Counted from the stretch's first letter, positions 45,038-53,693 are shown. The stretch is 64,000 nt of DNA from Halalkalicoccus sp. CG83 (GCF_037081715.1 NZ_JAZDDH010000001.1:2512199-2576198), one strand, 5' to 3'. Numbers and translations are program-made. The notes: generated by a model not told the origin, from the letters alone.

Positions 45038-46890
45038 GGCACCACCTCACCGGTGACGCTCTCGACGATGTAGACGATCAGCTCGAGGAACACCGCCCGG
45101 CCGGGAATCACCCCGAGGACGATCGCGCCGAGCGCGATGACGGTGATCGGAACGAGCATCAGCCAGGTGCTCTCCTCCCAGGGCGTTCGGCGTTCCCAGC
45201 CCTCGGCGGGCGGGCCGCCGCCGTGATCGTCGTGGTTGTGATCGTGGTCGTGGTCACCGGTGTGATCGCTCGGATATCGATCCACCGCGTAGCCGCCCTC
45301 GCTCTCCTCGATGCGGGCGGGATCGTCGGACCGGTGATCAGGCTCGTTACCGGAGGACGCCCCCGGCCCGCCTTCGGCCGTTCGAATCGGGTCGTCCGGA
45401 TCGCCACCGTCGGCGCGTGCGTCTCCGGCGGCGCCGGCGCCGTAGGACTCGCGTTTCCCGCCCATCGGAAACTCGAGCAGCGGTTTGGCGTCGTGGCGGT
45501 CCTCGGTCTCGAAGTAGGCCGTGTAGACGATCGGCCAGAAGTACGCGATGTTGAGCAGGCCGCTCAGGATCAGCGAGCCCGAGAAGATCGTCCCCATCGT
45601 GGGGCTCATCACCGCGTTCTCGGCGCCGATCACGCCGATCCCGCCGGCGCCCAGCCCGCCGATCAGCATGTAGTACTTGCTGACGAAGCCCGCGATGAGC
45701 GGGATGCCGGCCATGCCCGCCGCGCCGACGGTGAAGGCGGCCATCGTCCAGGGCATCCGCTTTCCGATGCCGGCCATCTCGCTGATGTAGTCGGTGTGGG
45801 TCTCGACGTGGATCGCTCCGGCACAGAAGAACAGCGTGAGCTTGCCGAACGCGTGAGCCGGGATGTGAAACAGCCCGCCGAGGATCGCGTAGGGATGCAG
45901 CATCGACAGCCCGAGCACGATGTAGGAGAGCTGGGCGGTCGTCGAGTAGGCGAGCCGTCGCTTGAGGTGGTCCTTGCGGAGCGCGATGATGCTCGCCGCG
46001 GTCAGCGTGAAGGCGGCGACGACCGCGAGCGGGATATGGACGCCGAGCTGAGCGACCGTCTCCGGGCCGTAGACGTCGAGGATCACGCGGGCGATGCCGA
46101 ACGCCCCGGACTTGACGACCGCGACCGCGTGTAGCAGCCCGGAGACGGGCGTCGGCGCGACCATCGCGTCGGCGAGCCAGGAGTGGACCGGCATCAGCGC
46201 GGCCTTCACGCCGAAGCCGCCCACCAGCAGCCCGAAGCCCAGGCGCGCGAACCACGGGTCGGTCCCCGCGACCTCCGCGAGCGCGGGGATGCCGCCCGCG
46301 GCGAAGTCGACGGTGCCGGCCATCAAGAACACCAACACCGTGCCGGCGAGCAACAGTACGCCGCCGCCGAAGAAGGTGTACGCGAGGTACTTCCGGCCGG
46401 CGATGCGCGCCTCTGCGTCCTCGTCGTGGGCGACGAGGGGGTAGGTCGCGATCGACAGCAGCTCGTAGAAGACGAAGATGGTGAGGAGGTTCTGCGCGAA
46501 CGCGATCCCCACGGCCGTCGAGAGACTCATCGCGAACGCGGCGAAGAACCGCGTCTGGTTGGGCTCGTCGAGCCCGCGCATGTAGCCCGTCGCGTAGAAC
46601 GAGGTGAAGATCCACAGGAAGCTCGCGAGCAGCGCGAACAGCATCCCCAGCGGATCGGCTCGCAGCGCGAACTCCACGCCGGGGACGAACGAGCCGAGGC
46701 TCCAGACGTAGATCGTTCCGGAGAGCACGCCCGGCAGCATGCTGGCGATGATTCCGAACTTCGCGAACGAGGCGACGATCGACCAGCCCTCGCGAACGTT
46801 CGGATAGCGATGCGACGCGACGATCGCTCCCGCCGCGAGAAACGAGACGAGAACGGCCGCGAGCGGTCTGATGCTTGCTACCTCAACCAT
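45034..46890 (-). CDS. Mrp antiporter proton-conducting subunit (NuoL/M/N-like), second copy
   Basis: A 618-residue membrane protein. Conserved residues: Glu in FVFYELLSIATYPLVAHDE, the VHSWLADAMVAPTPVSGLLHAVAVVKSGAFGI channel segment (His, Lys), and KLTLFFCAGAI. A polar loop near residues 490-575 contains a histidine-rich stretch (DHTGDHDHDHNHDDHGGG) that could bind metal ions. The closing helix ends VTGEVVP. It overlaps both neighbours by 4-8 nt and is clearly co-transcribed with them. Confidence 0.9.
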   Translation of the reverse strand: MVEVASIRPLAAVLVSFLAAGAIVASHRYPNVREGWSIVASFAKFGIIASMLPGVLSGTIYVWSLGSFVPGVEFALRADPLGMLFALLASFLWIFTSFYATGYMRGLDEPNQTRFFAAFAMSLSTAVGIAFAQNLLTIFVFYELLSIATYPLVAHDEDAEARIAGRKYLAYTFFGGGVLLLAGTVLVFLMAGTVDFAAGGIPALAEVAGTDPWFARLGFGLLVGGFGVKAALMPVHSWLADAMVAPTPVSGLLHAVAVVKSGAFGIARVILDVYGPETVAQLGVHIPLAVVAAFTLTAASIIALRKDHLKRRLAYSTTAQLSYIVLGLSMLHPYAILGGLFHIPAHAFGKLTLFFCAGAIHVETHTDYISEMAGIGKRMPWTMAAFTVGAAGMAGIPLIAGFVSKYYMLIGGLGAGGIGVIGAENAVMSPTMGTIFSGSLILSGLLNIAYFWPIVYTAYFETEDRHDAKPLLEFPMGGKRESYGAGAAGDARADGGDPDDPIRTAEGGPGASSGNEPDHRSDDPARIEESEGGYAVDRYPSDHTGDHDHDHNHDDHGGGPPAEGWERRTPWEESTWLMLVPITVIALGAIVLGVIPGRAVFLELIVYIVESVTGEVVP

Positions 46891-48388
46891 TGAGAACTCC
46901 CTCCACGAACGGTCCGAGCAGCGAATCGAACGTTCCGCCGGCGAAACCGAGCGCGACGACGAGGACGGTACAGAGGACGGTCATCGCGAGCATGCCCTTC
47001 GACACCGTCTCGCCGCTCCCGTCGGCGGCGAGCGGGTTCTCGGGGGTGTACGCGCCGGTTCGGGCCGGCGGCGTGAAGTACATCTTCTCCAGCAGCCGGG
47101 CGACGTACGCGAGCGTGAGCATCGTGCTCAGGAAGACGACCACGGCGACGGGCCAGACGCCCGCCTCGACGGCGCCGACGGCGATGAACCACTTGCCGAC
47201 GAAGCCGACCGAGGGCGGCACGCCCACGAGCGCGAGCCCGAGAACGGCCATCGCACCGGCCGCGAACGGCCTGCGTTCTGCGAGGCCGGCGTACTCGTCG
47301 ACGGTCCGCGCGCCCGTCCCCGCGGCGATCACGCCGACCGCGAGGAACAGCCCGCCCTTCATCAGCCCGTGGCCCAGCAGGTGGACGAGCGAGCCGACCA
47401 GCGCCGTCTGCGTGACCAGCCCGTAGGCGAGCACGATCAGCCCGAACTGCGAGACCGACGAGTACGCGAGCATCCGCTTGACGTCGGTCTGGAGCACCGC
47501 GAGGGTGGTGCCCGCGAGGACGCTCACCGAGCCGATCGTAACGATGACCTCGGTGACGTACGGCGTCGCCCGCAGGAACTCGACGGTGAAGACGGTGTAG
47601 GTGATCCGGAAGAGCGCGTACGCCGAGGCCGTCGAGACCAGCGCCGAGACCAGCGGCGTCGCGCCGTCGGGCGCGTGCTGGTAGGCGTCGGGCTGCCAGC
47701 TGTGAAGCGGGAACAGCGCGACCTTGACCGCGAAGCCGACGAAGACGAAGACGAAGCCCACCCGGACGAGCGTGGCGTCGTAGCCCACCTCCGCGAGCGA
47801 GGCCGATAAGTCGATCATGTTCAGCGTTCCCGTCGCCATGAACAGGTAGCCGACGCCGATCAGGTAGATCGAGGCGCCGACGGTCCCGATGACGAGGTAT
47901 CTGAGCGCGGCGATCGCCGACTCGCCCGACTCGCCCTTGGCGACGATCGCGTACGTCGTCAGCCCCGTGATCTCGAGGAAGACGAACAGGTTGAACACGT
48001 CGCCCGTGAACGTCACGCCGAGCAGCCCGCCGACGAGCAGCAGGTACATCGTGTAGAAGCCGTTGCCGCGGGGCCCGCCGAGGCGGGTGTACGCGAGCAC
48101 GCCCAGTGCGATGCCGGTGACCACCACCGAGATCAGCGTCGAGAGCCGGTCGGCGATGAGTTCGATCCCGACGGGACGGGGGAAGCCGCCGAGCTGGTGG
48201 ATGATCCGGTCGCCGCCGGCGCCGAGATACACCTCCGTCGTGAGCCAGATCGCCATCGCGAACAGGCCGACGAGAGTGATCGTCGTGACCGCCCAGCCGG
48301 TCTCGCGCCAGCGCAGCCCCGCGACGAGCGAGACGGTCGCCGCGAGGATCGGCGCGACCACGAGCAGCGCCGGGAGCTGTTCAATCAT
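46883..48388 (-). CDS. mnhD: Mrp (Mnh) cation/H+ antiporter subunit D
   Basis: A 501-residue proton-conducting subunit. FLEITGLTTYAIVAKG holds the conserved Glu; LFPLHSWQPDAYQHAPDGATPLVSALVSTASAYALFR is the central channel motif with His; HGLMKGGLFLAVG holds the conserved Lys. ATG at 48388 is used because it overlaps the mnhC stop codon (48381-48383) in the usual way for this operon; an in-frame start at 48418 would extend it into mnhC. Together with the other Mnh proteins it exports Na+ in exchange for H+. Confidence 0.93.
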   Translation of the reverse strand: MIEQLPALLVVAPILAATVSLVAGLRWRETGWAVTTITLVGLFAMAIWLTTEVYLGAGGDRIIHQLGGFPRPVGIELIADRLSTLISVVVTGIALGVLAYTRLGGPRGNGFYTMYLLLVGGLLGVTFTGDVFNLFVFLEITGLTTYAIVAKGESGESAIAALRYLVIGTVGASIYLIGVGYLFMATGTLNMIDLSASLAEVGYDATLVRVGFVFVFVGFAVKVALFPLHSWQPDAYQHAPDGATPLVSALVSTASAYALFRITYTVFTVEFLRATPYVTEVIVTIGSVSVLAGTTLAVLQTDVKRMLAYSSVSQFGLIVLAYGLVTQTALVGSLVHLLGHGLMKGGLFLAVGVIAAGTGARTVDEYAGLAERRPFAAGAMAVLGLALVGVPPSVGFVGKWFIAVGAVEAGVWPVAVVVFLSTMLTLAYVARLLEKMYFTPPARTGAYTPENPLAADGSGETVSKGMLAMTVLCTVLVVALGFAGGTFDSLLGPFVEGVLNG

Positions 48389-48752
48389 CGGTTCGCACCT
48401 CCCGGAGGACGTCCTCACGGAGCGTGCCGTACTCGGTGTAGATGCGGATGATCAGCGCGAGTCCGACCGCCGTCAGCGCGACGCCGACGACGATCGCGGT
48501 GAGCACGATCACGTGGGGGAGCGGACTGACGACCGCCGACGCTGGACCCGCCGGATCGTCCGGCACCACCGGCGACGTCCCGCCATCGACGTAGGCGGCG
48601 GCGACGAAGAACAGGAAGATCCCCGTCTGGAACAGGTTGACGCCGATCACCTTCTTCACGAGGTTCGGACTCGCGATCACCATGTAGAGCCCGATCGAGA
48701 CCAGCAGTATGAACGTCGCGTAGGCGTAGCGGGTCGCGAGCAACTCGATCAC
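48381..48752 (-). CDS. mnhC: Mrp (Mnh) antiporter subunit C
   Basis: A 123-residue NuoK-like subunit with three helices. It begins MIELLATRYAYATFILLVSIG; GLYMVIASPNLVKKVIGVNLFQTGIFLFFV has the typical K-subunit pattern, and LPHVIVLTAIVVGVALTAVGLAL forms the third helix. Overlaps mnhB by 4 nt. Confidence 0.94.
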   Translation of the reverse strand: MIELLATRYAYATFILLVSIGLYMVIASPNLVKKVIGVNLFQTGIFLFFVAAAYVDGGTSPVVPDDPAGPASAVVSPLPHVIVLTAIVVGVALTAVGLALIIRIYTEYGTLREDVLREVRTDD

Positions 48753-49243
48753 TCGCGCTCACCCCCGTCGACGGCCGTCTCGGAGTCTCCCTCGACGATC
48801 GCGCTCGTGGCGAAGCCCGCCCCCATGACGAAGAACAGGGCGATGACCGCCCCGGAGACGATCGCGGCGATGCCGAGGATCTCGACGCCCTCGATGCCGT
48901 ACTTCACCGGGTGGTGGATCGGCAGCAGTCGGTACTCGAGGAAGGCGCCGCCGCGGGCCATCGAGACGAGGCCGATCAGGCCGAACGCTGCGACGCCGCC
49001 GGCGATCAGGCCGACGACCACTCGGTTGTCGAGCCACTGGCGCGTCGGCTCGATGCCGAAGGCGAAGGCGATCATCAGGATCACGGTCCCGATGACGGCC
49101 CCGCCCTGGAACCCGCCGCCCGGGGCGTCGGCGCCGTGGAAGGTGATGAACAGCCCGTAGGTCAGCACGAACGGCGTGACGATCTTCACGGTCGACATGA
49201 TCACCTGGCTCTCGACGTACGTCTCCTCGTCGTTCCGGCTCAT
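48749..49243 (-). CDS. mnhB: Mrp (Mnh) antiporter subunit B
   Basis: A 164-residue membrane protein. Its segment TPFVLTYGLFITFHGADAPGGGFQGG is the signature of MnhB (the GHxxPGGGFQ-type motif), and four helices are visible. ATG at 49243 overlaps the DUF4040 stop codon by 4 nt. Part of the membrane complex that joins the antiporter modules. Confidence 0.93.
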   Translation of the reverse strand: MSRNDEETYVESQVIMSTVKIVTPFVLTYGLFITFHGADAPGGGFQGGAVIGTVILMIAFAFGIEPTRQWLDNRVVVGLIAGGVAAFGLIGLVSMARGGAFLEYRLLPIHHPVKYGIEGVEILGIAAIVSGAVIALFFVMGAGFATSAIVEGDSETAVDGGERE

Positions 49244-49782
49244 GTGAACGCCTCCCGGTGGAGGACCACCATTACCGCCACGGCGGCGCCGAAGACCACC
49301 ACCGCCTCGCCGAAGGTGTCGAACCCTCGGTAGGCCGCGAGCACCGCGGCGACGGTGTTCGTGACGCCCGTCTCGTCGTAGGTGTTCTCGAGGTAGTACT
49401 GAGTCACGTCCGGGTTGGCCCACACCGGCGCCTGCTCGCTGCCGATCGCGGGCATCTCGGGGAGCGCGAGGACGCCGAGCACGAGCGCGAACGCGCCGAC
49501 CACGACCAGCGCGGGTACGTCGATCCGCTCGAACAGCGCGTCGGTCGAGGGCCGGACCGTCTTCGCGATCGTCAACAGCAGCAGGATCGTCGTCACGCCC
49601 GCGCCGATCGCGGCCTCGGTGAGCCCGACGTCCGGCGCGAGCAGGTAGGTGTACAGCAGCGCCATCCCCAGGCTGTAGGCGGCGAAGACGATGATCGCCG
49701 AGAGCACGTCCCGGAACAGCGCGGTCGTGAGCGCCGTCAGCAGGACGAACGCTACGAGCGTCGCCACGACGAGGTCGCTCAT
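49240..49782 (-). CDS. Mrp antiporter MbhD/MbhE-like subunit (DUF4040)
   Basis: A 180-residue membrane protein that corresponds to the C-terminal part of bacterial MrpA (the MbhD/MbhE region): FRDVLSAIIVFAAYSLGMALLYTYLLAPDVGLTEAAIGAG is DUF4040, and the later helices (TNTVAAVLAAYRGFDTFGEA) resemble the MbhE segment (FDT-GE motif). In haloarchaea, as in Mbh and Mbs complexes, this part is a separate gene and the NuoL-like part of MrpA is supplied by another subunit. It overlaps mnhG and mnhB by 4 nt. Confidence 0.9.
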   Translation of the reverse strand: MSDLVVATLVAFVLLTALTTALFRDVLSAIIVFAAYSLGMALLYTYLLAPDVGLTEAAIGAGVTTILLLLTIAKTVRPSTDALFERIDVPALVVVGAFALVLGVLALPEMPAIGSEQAPVWANPDVTQYYLENTYDETGVTNTVAAVLAAYRGFDTFGEAVVVFGAAVAVMVVLHREAFT

Positions 49783-50108
49783 CGTTCCCCACCCCCACGT
49801 TCGCGTTCGTCCCAGGGTTCGACGCCCGATTCGTAGGCAGCCCGCGCGATCGCGTGGGCCGCGGTGGGGTTCGTGACGAAGATGAACACGAGCAGCAACG
49901 CCGTGATCACCGTCGCCGACTGCCAGCCCATCGCGAGCGCGACGCCGGCGAGCGCGAGGCCGGCCCCGAGGGTGTCGGTCTGGGAGGCGGTGTGGGCGCG
50001 CGCGTAGACGTCGGGCAGGCGGAGCACGCCCGTCGCCGAGACGAACGTGAAGAAGACGCCGCCGGCGACGAGCGCGACGATCAGCGCCGTACGGATCTGC
50101 TCGATCAT
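49779..50108 (-). CDS. mnhG: Mrp (Mnh) antiporter subunit G
   Basis: A 109-residue protein with three helices. ATGVLRLPDVYARAHTASQTDTLGAGLAL is the family motif (GxxRLPDxYxRxHA), and VFIFVTNPTAAHAIARAAYESG closes the last helix. Start ATG at 50108 overlaps the mnhF stop by 4 nt. Confidence 0.94.
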   Translation of the reverse strand: MIEQIRTALIVALVAGGVFFTFVSATGVLRLPDVYARAHTASQTDTLGAGLALAGVALAMGWQSATVITALLLVFIFVTNPTAAHAIARAAYESGVEPWDERERGGGER

Positions 50109-50380
50109 ATGATGCCCCCGCGTTCGACGGTGAACTTCGAGATGGCGATCGACATCAGGAAGTTGAGCAGCGCGTACACCAGCGCGATATCGAGGAACCA
50201 CGGCTCGTCGAGCCCCGCAGCGAGCAGCGCGAGGATCACCACGGTGTTGGTCCCGAGGACGTTCACCGCGAGCACCCGGTCCTGCATGGTGGGACCCTTG
50301 ACCACGCGATAGAGCATCGCGATCGCGAGGACGACGAACGCCGCGGCGGCCAACAGCAACACGTCGTTAACCAGGCTCAT
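50105..50380 (-). CDS. mnhF: Mrp (Mnh) antiporter subunit F
   Basis: A 91-residue subunit with three helices. LYRVVKGPTMQDRVLAVNVLGTN is the conserved MnhF motif (R..GPT..DR..A.D), followed by LDIALVYALLNFLMSIAISKF. It overlaps the mnhE stop by 4 nt. Confidence 0.94.
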   Translation of the reverse strand: MSLVNDVLLLAAAAFVVLAIAMLYRVVKGPTMQDRVLAVNVLGTNTVVILALLAAGLDEPWFLDIALVYALLNFLMSIAISKFTVERGGII

Positions 50381-51411
50381 CGTTCCTCCTCCCCGATGAT
50401 CTCGGCGTCGTCGCGCTCGCGCGGGCTGGGGATGCGGGCGGCGTCCCGTCCGTAGAAGACGAAGCGGACCCCGCGCTCGAGACCGCCGTCGAAGAGGTCC
50501 TCGCGCGCGTCGGGGATCAGCGTGTGCACGATGAGGTTCTGGTCGTTGGCCCGTACCGTCAGGGTGCCCGGCGTGAGCGTGATGCTGTTTGCGAGCGTCG
50601 TCAGGGGGAGCCCGCCCCAGACGGTCGAGCGCAGCCGCGTCATCCGGGGTTCGATCGGCATCGAGGGTCGAAGGATCGCGATCGAGACGGCGACGTTCGC
50701 CTTGACGATCTCGTAGAGGAGATACGGGACGTACACTACGAACCGCAGCGCCCGAATCGGCGTCTGTCTCAGCGTCGGCGGCCGGGAGAACGTCACGTGC
50801 GAGAGCGTGATCGCGACGATCAGACCCGACACCGCCCCGGTTACGAGGTCGAACGGGTAGGTCGGATCGCCGAGCACGAGATAGAAGCCGAAGGAGACGG
50901 CGAACAGCGCGCCGAGGCGGCTCGCGCCCCCTGGAGTGATGAGCTGTCCGCTGCGTCGTGCCGGTTCGACCGGCGCCTCCTCGAAGTCAAGCCCGTGGCT
51001 CTCGAGCTGGTGTTCGAGCGGCTGGAGCATGGGAGCGGAAGAGCCCGGTAGGTACTCGGGATCGAGGATGATCAGATCGATCCCGTGATCGTCGGCGTAG
51101 TCGGCCAGCCGGTCGCCGAAGTCGCGCGGACTGAAGAGGTAACGATCCGTACCGATGACGGCCGTCTCGACGTCGAACGCCTCCTCGTTTGCGTCCTCGT
51201 ACGCCCAGACGGTGAGCCGCTCGAGCAGCTCCTCGGCCTCCTCGATCGACTCGGTGCCGCCGGGGCTCTCGGCCTCGTAGGTCATCGCCGCGACGAAGTG
51301 GATCTCGACGCGGTCGGCCGCCGAGTCCAGGGCCGTCTCGACGGCGTAGCCGACGGTCCGCCGGAGCGTCACCGACTTCTCGACCGGGACGAGCAGTCGC
51401 TCAACCGCCAC
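50377..51411 (-). CDS. mnhE: Mrp (Mnh) antiporter subunit E with N-terminal Usp-like domain
   Basis: A 344-residue protein. Residues about 1-135 look like a UspA-type nucleotide-binding domain (VERLLVPVEKSVTLRRTVGYA, DLIILDPEYLPGSSAPML). The C-terminal half is MnhE: FYLVLGDPTYPFDLVTGAVSGLIV, VYVPYLLYEIVKANVAVS and NSITLTPGTLTVRAND. MnhE usually has about 160 residues, so the Usp fusion is an addition that could tie antiport to a nucleotide signal. First gene of the operon. I chose GTG 51411 because GGAGGTG lies 6 nt before it; GTG 51420 is the alternative. Confidence 0.9.
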   Translation of the reverse strand: MAVERLLVPVEKSVTLRRTVGYAVETALDSAADRVEIHFVAAMTYEAESPGGTESIEEAEELLERLTVWAYEDANEEAFDVETAVIGTDRYLFSPRDFGDRLADYADDHGIDLIILDPEYLPGSSAPMLQPLEHQLESHGLDFEEAPVEPARRSGQLITPGGASRLGALFAVSFGFYLVLGDPTYPFDLVTGAVSGLIVAITLSHVTFSRPPTLRQTPIRALRFVVYVPYLLYEIVKANVAVSIAILRPSMPIEPRMTRLRSTVWGGLPLTTLANSITLTPGTLTVRANDQNLIVHTLIPDAREDLFDGGLERGVRFVFYGRDAARIPSPRERDDAEIIGEEER

Positions 51412-51448
51412 GAGCGCCACCTCCGTCCGTCGTCAGTGCACTGTCCAT
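51401..51448 (-). CDS. Candidate 15-residue leader ORF overlapping mnhE
   Basis: ATG at 51448 opens MDSALTTDGGGARGG and stops at TGA 51401-51403, 8 bases past the first base of the mnhE GTG. The Shine-Dalgarno of mnhE lies inside this ORF. If the operon mRNA begins near this ATG, mnhE translation could depend on it. Short length makes it a weak call. Confidence 0.25.
   Translation of the reverse strand: MDSALTTDGGGARGG
51418..51424 (-). promoter_or_regulatory. Shine-Dalgarno site deciding the mnhE start
   Basis: GGAGGTG, fully complementary to the archaeal anti-Shine-Dalgarno, lies 6 nt before the GTG at 51411. It is too close to serve the GTG at 51420, so the shorter start is favoured. Confidence 0.6.
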
Positions 51449-51499
51449 AGCGATAGTTAGTTACTCGATGCAAGCGGCACTCGAAGGAAAACCATTTCG

Positions 51500-52705
51500 T
51501 TATCCCTCGCGCCGTTCGCGGTTCTCGCCGAGGGCGGTCGCCAGTTCGTCCGCGATTCGGGCTCCGACCTCCGCCTTCGAACCGACGTGGCGTTTCGCAC
51601 CGTGTTCGCGGACGATCAGTACGCGACTCTCCGCCTCGCCCATGACGTTCGCGTCGTTCGCGACGACGAACTCGAGATCGACCCGTCTGAGGGTCTCGCG
51701 GGCGGCCTCGACCATCCCCGTCGGATTGGTCTCGGCTTTGAACCCGACGATCGGGAGCTCCGGGTGGCTCTCCCGGACGGCGTCGATGAGCTTCGGGGTG
51801 GGTTCGAACTCGAGGGTCAACTCCTGACCGGAGCGGATCTTCTCCGCCGCGGCGTCGACGGTGTAGTCGCCGATCGCAGCCGTCGAGACCAGCGCGTCCG
51901 CCCCGACGCAGGTCTCGAGGACGGTCTCGCGCATCTCCGCCGCGCTCTCGACCGGACGGAGCTCCAGATACGGGAACGACTCGGCCGGACCCTCGTTCGG
52001 CGGGTGGGGACCGACCGGCCCGTGGACCAGCGTCACTCGTGCCCCGCGGACGTAGCAGGCGCGCGCGACCTCGCGGCCGGTCCTGCCCGAGGAACGGTTC
52101 GTCAGCACGCGGATCGGGTCGATCGATTCGCCCGTCGAACCGGCCGTGACGACGACGCGTTCGTCGGAGAGCGGCGAGGGTGTCGCGGCGCGCGCGACGT
52201 CGAGGGCGATCGCGTCCACGCTCGCGAGCTTCGCCTTCCCCTCCTCTACTCGAGGAGAAACGAACTCGACGCCCCAGCCCTCGACGCGGTCGATCGCCTC
52301 GAGCACGCCCGGGTGGTCGTACATCGGCTCGTGCATCGCGGGGGCGATCACTACCCGCGTTCCCGCTCCGAGCGCGGTGGTCGCACACGTCGTTACGGGC
52401 GTGTCGTCGATTGCGGCGGCGATCTTCCCCACCGTGTTGGCCGTCGCGGGCGCGATCAACAGTACGTCCGCCCAGCCGTCGCGTCCGCAGAGCTCGACGT
52501 GCTCGACGCGGCCGGTGAGCTCCGTCACCGCCTCGTTCCCGGTGGCGAACTCCACGCTCCAGGGATGGACGATCCCCCGCGCGCCGGCGGTCATCACTCC
52601 ACGAACGTTCGCGCCACGACGGCGTAGCTCGTGGGCGAGTTCGACGACCTTTACTGCGGCGATGGACCCCGTGACCCCTAGCGCGACGTTCACTCCCGAG
52701 AGCAT
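51500..52705 (-). CDS. coaBC: Bifunctional phosphopantothenoylcysteine decarboxylase/phosphopantothenate-cysteine ligase
   Basis: A 401-residue CoA biosynthesis enzyme. The CoaC flavin domain opens GVNVALGVTGSIAAVKVVEL, and PAMHEPMYDHPGVLEAI is the conserved PxMxxxM substrate motif. The CoaB domain begins VVVTAGSTGESIDPIRVLTNRSSGRTGREVARA, followed by AAIGDYTVDAAAEKIRSG (the K of the CoaB strap) and VVANDANVMG. Together they join cysteine to 4'-phosphopantothenate and decarboxylate the product. It is divergent from the CHRD gene at 52890. Confidence 0.95.
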   Translation of the reverse strand: MLSGVNVALGVTGSIAAVKVVELAHELRRRGANVRGVMTAGARGIVHPWSVEFATGNEAVTELTGRVEHVELCGRDGWADVLLIAPATANTVGKIAAAIDDTPVTTCATTALGAGTRVVIAPAMHEPMYDHPGVLEAIDRVEGWGVEFVSPRVEEGKAKLASVDAIALDVARAATPSPLSDERVVVTAGSTGESIDPIRVLTNRSSGRTGREVARACYVRGARVTLVHGPVGPHPPNEGPAESFPYLELRPVESAAEMRETVLETCVGADALVSTAAIGDYTVDAAAEKIRSGQELTLEFEPTPKLIDAVRESHPELPIVGFKAETNPTGMVEAARETLRRVDLEFVVANDANVMGEAESRVLIVREHGAKRHVGSKAEVGARIADELATALGENRERREG

Positions 52706-52889
52706 TCACTTCGGAGTTCTGGTCGGGAGGAGTTAAACGTGCGCCGTCGGACGGGCGGCGTGGGATCCGTGTATTCCGTCGTCGCCGACGGGACGTTATA
52801 CGGATCGTAAGTAAAGTTGAAGTAACATGTTGACTTGTTATGTGTTAACCTGGCAGTTCTCCAACGAGGGAGCGCTGGGGGAGGACATC

Positions 52890-53612
52890 ATGAGCAGCAA
52901 TCTCAACCGACGGCAAGTACTGAGCGCGACGGGTGCAGCGATCGTTGGCAGCATGGCCATGAGCGGGCAGGCGGCGGCCAGCAGCCACGGCGACCAACCG
53001 GGAACGTATTCGGCGGAACTCTCCGGCGACGCGGAGGTCCCGCCAGTGGAGACGGACGCGAGCGGCCACGCCACCTTCGAGGCGAACGAGGACGAGACGG
53101 CGGTGGAGTACGAGGTCCACGTCGAGTCCATCTGTAACGTCACGCAGGCGCACGTCCACCTCGGCGAGGAGGGCGAGAACGGCCCCGTCGTCGTGTGGCT
53201 CTATCCCGAGGAGGGAGCGGAGCCCGAACTCATCGAAGGGCGCTTCGACGGCACGCTCGCGGAGGGGACGATCACCGAAGACGACTTCGTCGGCCCGCTC
53301 GAGGGTGCGTCGTTCGAGGAGGCCGCGGAGACGCTCGAGAGCGAGGGCGGGTACGTCAACGTCCACACCGAGCAGCACCCCGGCGGCGAGATCCGCGGAC
53401 AGATCGAACCCGACGAGATGTCGGAAGAGGAATCCGAAGGAGGCGACTCCGAAGAATCCGAGGACGAGCAAGAGCAGACACGTGAAGAGGACGAGGGAGA
53501 CGAGGACGAAATGGAGAGCGAGTCGGAGGACGAAAACGGCTCCGACGACGGGGATGACGACTACTCGTCGGTCAACGCTCTCCTCTCGTTCGTTCGCTCG
53601 CTGTTCGTGTAG
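52890..53612 (+). CDS. Tat-exported CHRD domain protein
   Basis: A 240-residue secreted protein. The Tat signal NRRQVLSATGAAIVGSMAM ends near AAASSHG. Residues about 38-160 form a CHRD (chordin) domain: YSAELSGDAEVPPVETDASGHATF, ICNVTQAHVHLGEEGENGPVVVWLY, GGYVNVHTEQHPGGEIRGQI. The last 80 residues are almost entirely Glu, Asp and Ser and end in a short hydrophobic stretch (SVNALLSFVRSLFV) that could be a membrane anchor. Its CHRD is a close paralog of the one at 59.5-60.4 kb. CHRD function in archaea is unknown. ATG at 52890 is fixed by the signal peptide. Confidence 0.88.
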   Translation: MSSNLNRRQVLSATGAAIVGSMAMSGQAAASSHGDQPGTYSAELSGDAEVPPVETDASGHATFEANEDETAVEYEVHVESICNVTQAHVHLGEEGENGPVVVWLYPEEGAEPELIEGRFDGTLAEGTITEDDFVGPLEGASFEEAAETLESEGGYVNVHTEQHPGGEIRGQIEPDEMSEEESEGGDSEESEDEQEQTREEDEGDEDEMESESEDENGSDDGDDDYSSVNALLSFVRSLFV

Positions 53613-53693
53613 AGGCCCCCGTTCGAGTTTTTCGCGCCAGCATGCGTGTGCTACCCGTACACTCATACGTCCCAGCGAACTACCTCGCGTGCG

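Noticed and set aside
42830..45073. A 747-codon open frame on the plus strand, opposite the Mrp subunit gene
   Set aside because: The sequence is repetitive shadow translation (DRRRH, GQQQ patterns) opposite a membrane protein gene with clear channel residues.
45223..46134. A 303-codon plus-strand frame that starts with a run of Val/Ile residues
   Set aside because: The hydrophobic start is only the antisense of the histidine-rich loop in the Mrp subunit. No domain is found.
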